Shown here in pieces: positions 18,194-27,223 of a stretch of 64,000 bases of DNA; the first letter of the stretch is position 1; each line of letters starts with the position of its first letter. This DNA is from Stenotrophomonas maltophilia. GTDB lineage: Bacteria; Pseudomonadota; Gammaproteobacteria; Xanthomonadales; Xanthomonadaceae. The translations under genes and the position numbers were made by a program. The stretch is from contig NZ_CP090423.1 of assembly GCF_023518235.1 (NCBI RefSeq), positions 2,294,001 through 2,358,000 on the forward strand, given 5' to 3'. The notes under the pieces were generated by a model, which saw only the letters and a program-made list of their open reading frames with translations, had not been told where the DNA came from and ran no database searches.

Positions 18194-18295
18194 GGCGGGA
18201 TGGGTCCGATTGCAGGGGTGTCCGCGGCATGGATGCCGCGGCCAAGCCCCCATGGACGGGTTTACGGCGTCCCCTGCAACCGGACCCACCCCGCC
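18194..18295 (-). repeat. 102-bp palindromic element, copy 2
   Basis: The 25-nt arms (18194-18218 and 18271-18295) are inverted with two mismatches (arm core GGGTCCG...TTGCAGGGG). Read on the minus strand, the 52-nt core aligns without gaps to the core of the copy at 6215-6316, sharing ACGC at its start, TCC, GCT, GG and GGCATCCATGCC-like inner hairpin positions. The arms themselves are mostly different in sequence. Confidence 0.8.
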
Positions 18296-18385
18296 CCCCC
18301 AAGGGATAGCCAGCATTTGAAGTTGACGTGGCCGTTGACGTTGTTTCGGCAGGTGCCGGGCGCAGCCCGGCCGTATCATTCGCGC

Positions 18386-19282
18386 ATGCCCCGTGAAAAC
18401 CTCAACGACCTGCAGGCCTTCGTCCACGTCGCCCGCGAGGGCAGCTTCACCCGGGCGGCCGCGCAGCTGGGCGTTTCCCAGTCCGCGCTCAGCCATGCCA
18501 TGCGCGGGCTGGAACAGCGCCTGGGTGTGCGCCTGCTGACCCGCACCACGCGCAGCGTATCCACCACCGAAGCCGGCGCCCGCCTGCTCGACACACTGGT
18601 TCCGCGCCTGGCCGAGATCGAGGACGGGCTGGCCGCGCTGGCCGAATACCGCGAGCGCCCGGCCGGCACCATCCGCATCAACGCGACCGGCCATGCCGCC
18701 GAGTACATCGCCTGGCCGCGACTGGCGCCCCTGCTGCAGCAGTACCCGGACCTGAAGGTGGAACTGACCGCCGACTACGGCCTGGCCGACATCGTCGCCG
18801 AGCGCTACGACATCGGCATCCGTCTGGGCGAGCGGCTGGCCCGGGACATGATCGCCGTGCCGGTCAGCCCACCGCTGCGCATGCGCGTGGTCGGTGCGCC
18901 CAGCTATTTCCGCCAGCACGCGGTGCCGCAGCATCCGGACGAGCTGGCCGCGCACAACTGCGTCACTCTGCGCCTGCCGACCCACGGTGGGCTGATGCCC
19001 TGGGATTTCGGCAAGGACGGCAATGAACTGAGCGTACGCGTCAGTGGCCAGTGGATCTTCAACAGCATGGGCATGACCCGCGCCGCCGCACTGGCCGGCA
19101 GCGGCCTGGCCTGGCTGCCGGAGGACCAGGTACAACCGATGCTTGATGATGGACGGCTGCTGTCGGTGCTGGACAATTGGTGCCCGCACTTCGATGGGTA
19201 CTACGCGTACTACCCGTCCCGCCGGCATGTAACGGTGGCGATGCGCACGGTGCTGGATGCGCTGCGCGGGCCAATGGGGTGA
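18386..19282 (+). CDS. LysR-family transcriptional regulator
   Basis: The 298-residue protein has an N-terminal winged HTH (LNDLQAFVHVAREGSFTRAA followed by LGVSQSALSHAMRGLEQRLG) and a periplasmic-binding-protein-like effector domain. The ATG at 18386 is chosen because the family starts here; the open frame upstream covers the palindromic repeat. It is convergent with the aldo/keto reductase at 19341, so a regulatory link is possible but not shown by divergent spacing. Confidence 0.9.
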   Translation: MPRENLNDLQAFVHVAREGSFTRAAAQLGVSQSALSHAMRGLEQRLGVRLLTRTTRSVSTTEAGARLLDTLVPRLAEIEDGLAALAEYRERPAGTIRINATGHAAEYIAWPRLAPLLQQYPDLKVELTADYGLADIVAERYDIGIRLGERLARDMIAVPVSPPLRMRVVGAPSYFRQHAVPQHPDELAAHNCVTLRLPTHGGLMPWDFGKDGNELSVRVSGQWIFNSMGMTRAAALAGSGLAWLPEDQVQPMLDDGRLLSVLDNWCPHFDGYYAYYPSRRHVTVAMRTVLDALRGPMG

Positions 19283-19294
19283 GGGTCAAGGAGT

Positions 19295-19318
19295 GCGGAC
19301 CAACGGTCCGCACCCACC
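19295..19318 (-). repeat. SMAG-like palindrome between convergent genes
   Basis: The minus strand reads GTGGGTGCGGACCGTTGGTC then CGCAC, a SMAG-style stem with GTGG instead of GTAG. A near-identical relative with GCCGACC arms is at 54025-54050. Its position between convergent stops suggests a 3'-end hairpin. Confidence 0.7.
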
Positions 19319-19340
19319 ACACTCTGCACCCACCGGGCGG

Positions 19341-20399
<1,059 letters not shown>

Positions 20400-20435
20400 T
20401 CATGACTGGAATTCATCAATCAGCCGCGGTGCCCG

Positions 20436-21113
20436 TCATTCCATCGCCTGCAGGGTATCGGCGCATCCCGCCAGTTCCACCATCATCCTGCCAGCATTGC
20501 GGAACGTCGGATCCCGCGGCACCCACCGCGCGAACCAGCGCTGCTCGCCGTCCACCACAGACTCGAAAATCCACGATGAGCCATCAAGTCCAGCGCTCGA
20601 ATCTTCGCCCTGCAGCAGCGCAAACGCGCTGGCAATGGCCTTCCATTCTTCCGCACTCAGCGCGCGCGGTGGAGGACACGCCCCGCCCTTGATGAGGGTG
20701 GCTGGGCCGTCGGACGGCGATGCGGGAATCTCGAAATCGCGTGCACTGCGCCCGACGATCCACGCCTGGCCCGCTGCGTTGCGCTGCGCGCGTATGACCA
20801 CACCCGGGAAGAACGCGGGTTCCCAGACGAAGCGATACGCCTGGACCGGTACGCTGCCGCAGCGGAACGACGGCTCCGGCAAGCCATCGAGATCCCGCAA
20901 CCGGTCGCGGTATGACGCCCTTGCAAACCCGGTGAAATCGATGAACGGAAGCGGGTCCCTGCTGCGCCTCTGTGCAGGCGGTGGCAGTAGATACCAGGCA
21001 TGCGCCTGCGGATCGTCGCAGTCCCCGGCCGGGGCGGCGGACTCGGGAGTACGCGCACAACCGACCTGCAACAGCACGGCCATTGCCAACATCACGCGCG
21101 CCGTTTCACGCAT
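20436..21113 (-). CDS. Putative lipoprotein of unknown function
   Basis: The 225-residue precursor starts MRETARVMLAMAVLLQVGC, a lipobox-type signal, so it is probably membrane-anchored. The mature part has no recognised domain; it is moderately Trp/Arg-rich with cysteines at FRCGSV, KGGACPP and ELAGCADT that could form disulfides. The start at 21113 is chosen because it creates the signal peptide; the frame is open further upstream. It lies downstream of pilU on the same strand but 86 bp away. Confidence 0.7.
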   Translation of the reverse strand: MRETARVMLAMAVLLQVGCARTPESAAPAGDCDDPQAHAWYLLPPPAQRRSRDPLPFIDFTGFARASYRDRLRDLDGLPEPSFRCGSVPVQAYRFVWEPAFFPGVVIRAQRNAAGQAWIVGRSARDFEIPASPSDGPATLIKGGACPPPRALSAEEWKAIASAFALLQGEDSSAGLDGSSWIFESVVDGEQRWFARWVPRDPTFRNAGRMMVELAGCADTLQAME

Positions 21114-21199
21114 GCACACCTTCCTGGCAGGTTCACGCCGGAATACAGCCGGCGTTGTGGTCATCACGAAGCAGAAGGCGCCCGCAGGCGCCCTGGCGG

Positions 21200-22342
21200 T
21201 CACCGGATCTCGGAAATCTCCACGCCGTCCAGCCCCTGCGACAGGGTGCGCGCGTCGCCGCCCTGGCTGAGCTTGATGCGCAGGCGTACCTCGTTCTGCG
21301 AATCGGCGTAGCGCAATGCGTCCTCGTAGCTGATCTCGCCGGCCTGGTACAGCTCGAACAGGCTCTGGTCGAAGGTCTTCATGCCCAGCTGGACCGAATC
21401 CTTCATCACTTCCTTCAGCTTGTGGATCTCGCCATCGCGGATGTAATCCTGCACCAGCGGCGTGCCCAGCAGGATCTCCATCGCCACCTTGCGCGAACGA
21501 CCATCGGGCGAAGGCACCAGCTGCTGCGCCACCACACCCTTGAGGTTCAGCGAAAGATCCATCAGCAGCTGGTTGCGGCGGTCTTCCGGGAAGAAGTTGA
21601 TGATGCGGTCCATCGCCTGGTTGGCGTTGTTGGCATGCAGCGTGCACAGCACCAGATGGCCGGTTTCGGCGAAGGCGATGGCATGGTCCATGCCCTCGCG
21701 GGTGCGCACCTCGCCGATCATGATCACGTCCGGCGCCTGGCGCAGGGTGTTCTTCAACGCCGCTTCCCAGCTGTCGGTATCAATGCCCACTTCGCGCTGG
21801 GTGATGATGCAGCCTTCGTGCTTGTGCACGAATTCGATCGGGTCTTCGATGGTGATGATATGGCCGGTCGAATTATGGTTGCGATAGCCGATCATCGCCG
21901 CCAGCGACGTCGACTTGCCGGTACCGGTAGCACCGACGAACAGGATGATGCCGCGCTTGGTCATCGCCAGCGTCTTGATGATCGGCGGCAGGCTCAGCTC
22001 TTCCACGGTCGGGATGCGCGTCTCGATGCGACGCAGCACCATGCCGACCTGGTTGCGCTGGTAGAAGCAGCTGACACGGAAGCGGCCGACACCGGACAGG
22101 CCGATGGCGAAGTTGCACTCGTGGGTCTTCTCGAACTCCTCGCGCTGCGCCGGGGTCATCACATTGAGGACCAGGTCGCGGCTCTGCTGCGGCGTCAGCG
22201 GCGTCTGCGTGATCGGCGAGATCTTGCCGTTGACCTTCATCGCCGGCGGCATGCCGGCGGTGATGAACAGGTCCGAGGCGCGCTGGTGCGCCATCAGCTT
22301 GAGGAACGAAGTGAAATCGATGGTGGTCGCGGTGGTGTTCAC
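21200..22342 (-). CDS. pilU: Type IV pilus retraction ATPase paralogue PilU
   Basis: PilU is a hexameric secretion-type ATPase that assists PilT-driven pilus retraction. The product (380 residues from the GTG at 22342) has Walker A GATGTGKST, the Asp box IITIEDPIEFVH, Walker B DVIMIGEVRTREGM and the His box TLHANNANQAMDRI. The GTG is preceded by GGGAG at good spacing; an ATG at 22363 would add seven residues. It lies 99 bp downstream of pilT on the same strand. Confidence 0.94.
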   Translation of the reverse strand: MNTTATTIDFTSFLKLMAHQRASDLFITAGMPPAMKVNGKISPITQTPLTPQQSRDLVLNVMTPAQREEFEKTHECNFAIGLSGVGRFRVSCFYQRNQVGMVLRRIETRIPTVEELSLPPIIKTLAMTKRGIILFVGATGTGKSTSLAAMIGYRNHNSTGHIITIEDPIEFVHKHEGCIITQREVGIDTDSWEAALKNTLRQAPDVIMIGEVRTREGMDHAIAFAETGHLVLCTLHANNANQAMDRIINFFPEDRRNQLLMDLSLNLKGVVAQQLVPSPDGRSRKVAMEILLGTPLVQDYIRDGEIHKLKEVMKDSVQLGMKTFDQSLFELYQAGEISYEDALRYADSQNEVRLRIKLSQGGDARTLSQGLDGVEISEIR

Positions 22343-22441
22343 GGCGGGCTCCCAATGGGGCATGGACCAGGAAACGGTCGGTGGAGGAAACAGCACGGCA
22401 ACGGCGGCGCGGTGGCGCACGCCGCCCGTGGTCGTCCCGCC

Positions 22442-23479
22442 TTACTCGAACAGGCGCTTGTCCTTGGCGTACTCGCGGGCCTGATTGCGGGTGATCAGGC
22501 TGCGCTTGACCAGGTCCTGCAGGTGCTGGTCCAGGGTCATCATGCCGTACTGCTGGCCGGTCTGGATGGCCGAGTACATCTGCGCCACCTTGTCCTCGCG
22601 GATCAGGTTGCGGATGGCCGGGGTGCCCACCATGATTTCCCACGCTGCGGTACGACCGCCGCCGACCTTCTTCAGCAGCGCCTGCGAGATCACCGCGCGC
22701 AGCGATTCGGACAGCATCGAGCGCACCATCGGCTTCTCGCCGGCCGGGAACACGTCGATGATGCGGTCGATGGTCTTGGCCGCCGAACTGGTGTGCAGGG
22801 TGCCAAACACCAGGTGGCCGGTTTCCGCGGCGGTCAGCGCCAGGCGGATGGTTTCCAGGTCACGCAGTTCGCCGACCAGGATGATGTCCGGGTCTTCGCG
22901 CAGCGCCGAACGCAACGCTTCGTTGAAGCCGTGCGTATCGCGATGCACTTCGCGCTGGTTGATCAGGCACTTCTGCGAGGTGTGCACGAATTCGATCGGA
23001 TCCTCGACGGTGAGGATGTGGCCGTATTCGTTCTTGTTGATGTAGTCGATCATCGCCGCCAGCGTGGTCGACTTGCCCGAGCCGGTCGGACCGGTCACCA
23101 GGATCAGGCCCTGCGGCTGCTGGATCACCTCGCGGAACAGCGGCGGGCAGGCCAGGTCCTCAAGCGTGAGCACCTCGGAGGGAATGGTACGGAACACCGC
23201 ACCGGCACCACGGTTCTGGTTGAACGCGTTCACTCGGAAGCGCGCCAGCGACGGGATCTCGAACGAGAAATCCACTTCGAGGAATTCTTCGTAATCGCGG
23301 CGCTGCTTGTCGGACATGATGTCGTACACCAGCGCATGGACCTGCTTGTGGTCCAGGGCTGGAATGTTGATCCGGCGCACGTCGCCGTCCACGCGGATCA
23401 TCGGCGGCAGGCCTGCGGACAGGTGCAGGTCGGACGCTTTGTTCTTTACGGAAAACGCCAGCAGTTCGGCGATATCCAT
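22442..23479 (-). CDS. pilT: Type IV pilus twitching motility ATPase PilT
   Basis: PilT powers pilus retraction and twitching. The 345-residue protein begins MDIAELLAFSVKNKASDLHLSAG and contains Walker A GPTGSGKST, LTVEDPIEFVH, the AIRNLIRE segment diagnostic of PilT, and TLHTSSAAKTIDRI. A TATACT -10-like hexamer lies at 23534-23539 on the minus strand upstream, but its -35 is poor. yggS diverges from it, as in Pseudomonas and Xanthomonas. Confidence 0.96.
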   Translation of the reverse strand: MDIAELLAFSVKNKASDLHLSAGLPPMIRVDGDVRRINIPALDHKQVHALVYDIMSDKQRRDYEEFLEVDFSFEIPSLARFRVNAFNQNRGAGAVFRTIPSEVLTLEDLACPPLFREVIQQPQGLILVTGPTGSGKSTTLAAMIDYINKNEYGHILTVEDPIEFVHTSQKCLINQREVHRDTHGFNEALRSALREDPDIILVGELRDLETIRLALTAAETGHLVFGTLHTSSAAKTIDRIIDVFPAGEKPMVRSMLSESLRAVISQALLKKVGGGRTAAWEIMVGTPAIRNLIREDKVAQMYSAIQTGQQYGMMTLDQHLQDLVKRSLITRNQAREYAKDKRLFE

Positions 23480-23566
23480 GAGCGGCTACTCCCCAATAAC
23501 GGCTTCGACTGGAAGGATCTTTCCCCGGGCGGCAGTATAGCCTCCTGATTCAATGGAACGCGTTAC

Positions 23567-24244
23567 GTGGCCACTCCCCTGCCCCAGATCCTGAGCAACC
23601 TGCATGCCGCCGCCGCAGCGGCCGGCCGGCCCGACCCGCGCCTGCTGGCGGTGTCCAAGACCCAACCGGCCGAAGCCGTGGCCGCGCTGGCCGACCAGGG
23701 CCAGCAGGCGTTCGGCGAGAATTACGTGCAGGAAGCGCTGGCCAAGATGCAGGCGCTGCAGCACCTGGCGCTGGAATGGCACCTGATCGGCCATCTGCAG
23801 TCGAACAAGGCCGACGCTGTCGCCGCCCACTTCGACTGGGTGCAGAGCGTGGACCGGCCCAAGCTGGTGACCGCGCTGGCACGGCACCGCCCCGAGACGC
23901 GTGGCCCGCTGAACGTGCTGATCCAGGTCAACATCGACGACGAATCCAGCAAGCACGGCTGCGCACCGGAGGACGTGGCGGCACTGGCCACCGCGATTGC
24001 CGCCGAACCCCGCCTGCGCCTGCGTGGCCTGATGGCCATTCCCGCGCCGTGGCCCGAGGCCGAGCGCCGCCGCGACGCGTTCGTGCGCATGCGCACACTT
24101 TTCCAGTCACTGGCTGCCCAGCACCCGCAGCTGGACACGCTGTCGATGGGCATGAGCAGTGACTACGCCGAAGCCATCGCCGAGGGCGCCACCCTGGTGC
24201 GCATCGGCACCGCCCTGTTCGGCGCACGCCCGCGCCCGGCCTGA
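23567..24244 (+). CDS. yggS: PLP homeostasis protein YggS/PROSC
   Basis: YggS binds pyridoxal phosphate and balances amino-acid and B6 metabolism. The 225-residue product has the PLP lysine in LLAVSKTQPA (Lys31), then FGENYVQEALAKM, EWHLIGHLQSNKA and the C-terminal LSMGMSSDYAEAI with phosphate-binding residues. The start is the GTG at 23567. The next gene, proC, is 18 bp downstream on the same strand, a conserved pair. Confidence 0.95.
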   Translation: MATPLPQILSNLHAAAAAAGRPDPRLLAVSKTQPAEAVAALADQGQQAFGENYVQEALAKMQALQHLALEWHLIGHLQSNKADAVAAHFDWVQSVDRPKLVTALARHRPETRGPLNVLIQVNIDDESSKHGCAPEDVAALATAIAAEPRLRLRGLMAIPAPWPEAERRRDAFVRMRTLFQSLAAQHPQLDTLSMGMSSDYAEAIAEGATLVRIGTALFGARPRPA

Positions 24245-24262
24245 CATTCGAAGGAGACCTCC

Positions 24263-25084
24263 ATGGCAACTGATTCCATCACCTTCATCGGCGGCGGCAA
24301 CATGGCGCGCAGCCTGATCGCCGGCCTGATCCGCCAGGGCGTGCCTGCTGCGCGCATCCATGTGGCCGAGCCGGTGGCGGCCTTGCGCCAGGCGCTGGCC
24401 GCCGACTTCGGCGTGCGGGTGCACGACAACGCCGCCGACGCGGCCGCGCAGGGCAGCACCTGGCTGCTGGCGGTCAAGCCGCAGGTGCTGCGCGAGGTCT
24501 GCCAGTCGCTGCAGGCGCTGGCGCAGGACAACCGCCCGCTGGTGGTTTCGATTGCCGCCGGCATCACCAGCGCGCAGCTGCAGCGCTGGCTGGGTGGCCA
24601 GCTGCCGGTGGTGCGTGCGATGCCCAACACCCCTGCCCTGCTTGGCGCCGGCGTCACCGGCCTGTTCGCCACGCCGGCGGTGGATGCGGCGCAGCACGGC
24701 CAGGCCGAACAGATGCTGGCCAGTGCCGGGCGCACCGTGTGGATCGACAACGAAGCGCTGATGGATTCGGTCACCGCGGTCTCCGGCAGCGGCCCAGCCT
24801 ATGTGTTCCTGCTGGCCGAAGCGATGGAAGCGGCGGGCATCGCCCAGGGACTGCCGGCCGAGGCGGCACGCACGCTGGTGGTGCAGACCCTGCTGGGCGC
24901 CTCGCGCATGCTCGATGAGGCCGGCGAAAGCCCCTCGGAACTACGCCGCCGCGTCACTTCGCCGAACGGCACCACGCAGGCCGCGATCGAGAGCTTCCAG
25001 GCCGGAGGTTTCGAGGCGCTGGTGGACAACGCCCTGCGCGCCGCGCAGGTGCGTGGGCAGGAACTGTCTGCGGCCAATGATTGA
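24263..25084 (+). CDS. proC: Pyrroline-5-carboxylate reductase
   Basis: ProC performs the last step of proline synthesis, reducing pyrroline-5-carboxylate with NADPH. The 273-residue protein has the N-terminal nucleotide-binding motif FIGGGNMARSLIAGL and the C-terminal signature in VTSPNGTTQAAIESF. A strong GAAGGAGA ribosome-binding stretch precedes the ATG. It forms an operon with yggS and is convergent with a LysR gene 6 bp away. Confidence 0.95.
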   Translation: MATDSITFIGGGNMARSLIAGLIRQGVPAARIHVAEPVAALRQALAADFGVRVHDNAADAAAQGSTWLLAVKPQVLREVCQSLQALAQDNRPLVVSIAAGITSAQLQRWLGGQLPVVRAMPNTPALLGAGVTGLFATPAVDAAQHGQAEQMLASAGRTVWIDNEALMDSVTAVSGSGPAYVFLLAEAMEAAGIAQGLPAEAARTLVVQTLLGASRMLDEAGESPSELRRRVTSPNGTTQAAIESFQAGGFEALVDNALRAAQVRGQELSAAND

Positions 25085-25090
25085 CCCGAT

Positions 25091-25966
25091 CTACCGCCCC
25101 AAGGTGGTCATGACGAAATCCACGAAGCACTGCAATCGCGGGCGCGGCCTGCGGTCGGGCAGGTAGATCAGATGCATCGGCCGCGGTTCGGGCAGGTAGT
25201 CGCGCAGCAGCGGCTTCAGGCGCCCGGCGGCGATATCGCCCGCCAGCAGCGCGGTCGGTTGCAGCACCAGTCCCGCTCCGGCCACGGCCGCTTCGCGCAA
25301 CGCGAACCCATCATTGCAGGTCAGCCGCGCTTCCCAGTCGACCAGCTCGCCATTGGCCAGCTGCCAGCCATGGCCACCGCGCCAGGCCAGATGACTCAGG
25401 CAATCGTGCCCTTCCAGATCGGCAGGTGTGCGCGGGGTGCCGCGCCGGCGCAGGTACGACGGCGCCGCGCACAGGCTCATCGCATACGGCGGCAGCGGCC
25501 GCGCCACCACCTCCTGCGACGGCAGCGGACCCACCCGGATCGCCACATCGAACCCATCCTCGATCAGGTCCACGCGCCGGTTGCTCAGATCCAGCTCGAT
25601 GTTCAACTGCGGCTGCGCGCGCAACAGCCCGGCCAGTCGCGGCGCCAGTACGCAGCTGCCCCAGGTGGTCGGCGCGCTGACCCGCAGCAGGCCGCGCGGC
25701 TGCACCTGCAGGCCGGCCACATCGGCCTCGGCCTGCTGCACCTGCTCCAGCACCTGCCGGCACCCGGCCAGGTAGGCGCTACCGGCTTCGGTCAGGCGCT
25801 GGCGGCGGGTGTTCCGTTGCAGCAACGCGGTGCCCAGGTGTGCTTCCAGCTGCTGGATGTATTTGCCCACCATCACCGCCGACACCTGCAGCTGCTCGGC
25901 GGCACCGGCAAAGCTGCCGCACTCGGCCACGGCGACAAACGCGTGCATGCAGCGCAAGGTATCCAT
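25091..25966 (-). CDS. LysR-family transcriptional regulator
   Basis: The 291-residue protein (start at MDTLRCMHAF, 25966) has a LysR HTH (FAGAAEQLQVSAVMVGKYIQQLE) and an effector domain ending near PRPRLQCFVDFVMTTL. It is divergent from the short-chain dehydrogenase at 26064 across 97 bp containing a LysR-type palindrome. By the usual rule for LysR genes it probably regulates that dehydrogenase and itself. Confidence 0.9.
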   Translation of the reverse strand: MDTLRCMHAFVAVAECGSFAGAAEQLQVSAVMVGKYIQQLEAHLGTALLQRNTRRQRLTEAGSAYLAGCRQVLEQVQQAEADVAGLQVQPRGLLRVSAPTTWGSCVLAPRLAGLLRAQPQLNIELDLSNRRVDLIEDGFDVAIRVGPLPSQEVVARPLPPYAMSLCAAPSYLRRRGTPRTPADLEGHDCLSHLAWRGGHGWQLANGELVDWEARLTCNDGFALREAAVAGAGLVLQPTALLAGDIAAGRLKPLLRDYLPEPRPMHLIYLPDRRPRPRLQCFVDFVMTTLGR

Positions 25967-25968
25967 TA

Positions 25969-25983
25969 CTAACCCACCGTTAG
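25969..25983. promoter_or_regulatory. Candidate LysR operator CTAAC-N5-GTTAG
   Basis: A 15-bp interrupted palindrome fitting the LysR T-N11-A rule lies 2 bp upstream of the regulator start, and a half-site CCTAACC follows at about 26011. It sits between the LysR gene and the dehydrogenase it may control. Being so close to the regulator start, it could mediate autoregulation. Confidence 0.55.
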
Positions 25984-26063
25984 GAATCTGCGAAGCATAC
26001 GCCACTTACCTAACCTGGCTGTGACGGCGCAGACTGCGCCCATCCCACTCGCAAGGAACGGCC

Positions 26064-26666
26064 ATGAAGATCCTCCTCGTCGGCGCGAACGGCACCCTCG
26101 GCCAGGCAGTCGCGCGCCAGCTCGGCCAGCAGCACCAGATCCTGTCTGCCGGCCGCCACAGCGGCGAACTGCGCGTCGACCTGACCGACGATGCCAGCGT
26201 CGCTGATCTGTTCGCGCGCACCGGTACGGTCGATGCGGTGATTTCCACCACCGGCGCAGTGCACTTCGGCCCGCTGCAGGAGATGACGCCAGCGCAGTTC
26301 AACCTTGGCCTGCAGGACAAGCTGCTGGGGCAGGTGCGATTGGCGCTGGCCGCGCAGCATCACCTCAGCGCCGGCGGCTCGATCACCCTGACCAGCGGCA
26401 TCATCAGTGCTCATCCGATCCGCGATGGCGTCAACGCCACGGCGGTGAATGCCGCACTGGAAGGCTTCGTGCGTGCCGCCGCGCTGGAGCTGCTGCCGCG
26501 CGGCCTGCGTATCAACGTGATCAGCCCCAACGTGCTGGTCGAGTCGATGGCCGACTACGCGCCCTATTTCCCCGGTTTCGAACCGGTCAGCGCGCAGCGC
26601 GCGGCACTGGGTTACCAGCGCGCGGTGGAAGGTATCCAGAGCGGCGAGACCCTCACCGTCTGGTGA
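26064..26666 (+). CDS. Short-chain dehydrogenase/reductase
   Basis: This 200-residue SDR has a truncated-looking N-terminal glycine pattern LLVGANGTLGQAVARQL that still fits a Rossmann dinucleotide site. The region near SGIISAHPIRDGVNATAVNAALEGFVRAA lacks a canonical YxxxK, with VNAAL at the usual Tyr-Lys position. It may therefore be an atypical SDR with altered chemistry or a binding role. AAGGA precedes the ATG. It is the likely target of the divergent LysR gene. Confidence 0.82.
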   Translation: MKILLVGANGTLGQAVARQLGQQHQILSAGRHSGELRVDLTDDASVADLFARTGTVDAVISTTGAVHFGPLQEMTPAQFNLGLQDKLLGQVRLALAAQHHLSAGGSITLTSGIISAHPIRDGVNATAVNAALEGFVRAAALELLPRGLRINVISPNVLVESMADYAPYFPGFEPVSAQRAALGYQRAVEGIQSGETLTVW

Positions 26667-26708
26667 TCCGCCGGGCATGGCGCTAACGGGAACCGGCCTC
26701 TTCTTCGC

Positions 26709-27143
26709 TCATTCCCAGCGCATCGGGCCGTCGCCGCGTTCGCCGAGGATGTCTTCGGGGTTGGCCAGCCGGCAGCGCTTCAGCGACAGGCAACCGCAGC
26801 CGATGCAGCCGGTCAGTTCATCGCGCAGCAGCTGCAGCATATGGATGCGCTGTTCCAGTTCGGTGCGCCAGCGTGCGGACAGCTTGGCCCAGTCGGCCTT
26901 GGTCGGTGTCCGTCCCTCGGGCAGGCTCTCGAATGCCCGCGCGACCGCCTCCAGCGGCATGCCCACCCGCTGCGCCACACGGATCACCGCCAGCCGGCGC
27001 AGCACGTCGCGGTTGTAGCGGCGCTGGTTGCCGGAGGTGCGCAGGCTGCTGATCAGGCCCTTGCGCTCGTAGAAGTGCAACGCGGAAATGGCCACGCCAC
27101 TGCGCTGGGAAACCTCTCCCACGCTCAATTCCTGGGATGCCAT
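26709..27143 (-). CDS. soxR: Redox-sensitive transcriptional activator SoxR
   Basis: SoxR is a MerR-family dimer whose [2Fe-2S] cluster senses redox-cycling compounds. The 144-residue protein has a MerR HTH ([21 protein letters not shown]), a dimerisation helix, and the cluster ligands Cys113, Cys116, Cys118 and Cys124 with canonical spacing. It is divergent from an MFS gene with a SoxR box between them. There is no soxS here, as is usual outside enterics. Confidence 0.95.
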   Translation of the reverse strand: MASQELSVGEVSQRSGVAISALHFYERKGLISSLRTSGNQRRYNRDVLRRLAVIRVAQRVGMPLEAVARAFESLPEGRTPTKADWAKLSARWRTELEQRIHMLQLLRDELTGCIGCGCLSLKRCRLANPEDILGERGDGPMRWE

Positions 27144-27146
27144 GCC

Positions 27147-27177
27147 TTGACCTCAACTACGGTTGAGGTGTCATGCT
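27147..27177 (+). promoter_or_regulatory. SoxR box inside a long-spacer promoter
   Basis: The 18-bp palindrome CCTCAACTACGGTTGAGG (27151-27168) has perfect CCTCAA/TTGAGG arms matching the SoxR consensus. It overlaps a possible -35 TTGACC (27147-27152) and -10-like CATGCT (27172-27177) with a 19-bp spacer, the over-long spacing typical of MerR/SoxR-activated promoters. The -10 is weak, and the exact promoter is inferred. Confidence 0.85.
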
Positions 27178-27223
27178 GCTATCTTCGCCGCTCGTTGACA
27201 AGCGCGGCCCGCCCCTGCCTGGT

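Larger units (their letters stand above)
18044..18385. other. Repeat-rich intergenic region upstream of a LysR gene
   Basis: No gene is supported in these 342 bp. They hold a GGGTC-type hairpin (18122-18158) and the second 102-bp palindromic element (18194-18295), then a short stretch before the LysR start. The same pairing of a 102-bp element with a GGGTC-type hairpin occurs at 6215-6468. Confidence 0.8.

Noticed and set aside
27173..27223. ATG at 27173 as the mfsA start
   Set aside because: It lies within the -10 region of the SoxR-type promoter, so it would precede the transcript start.
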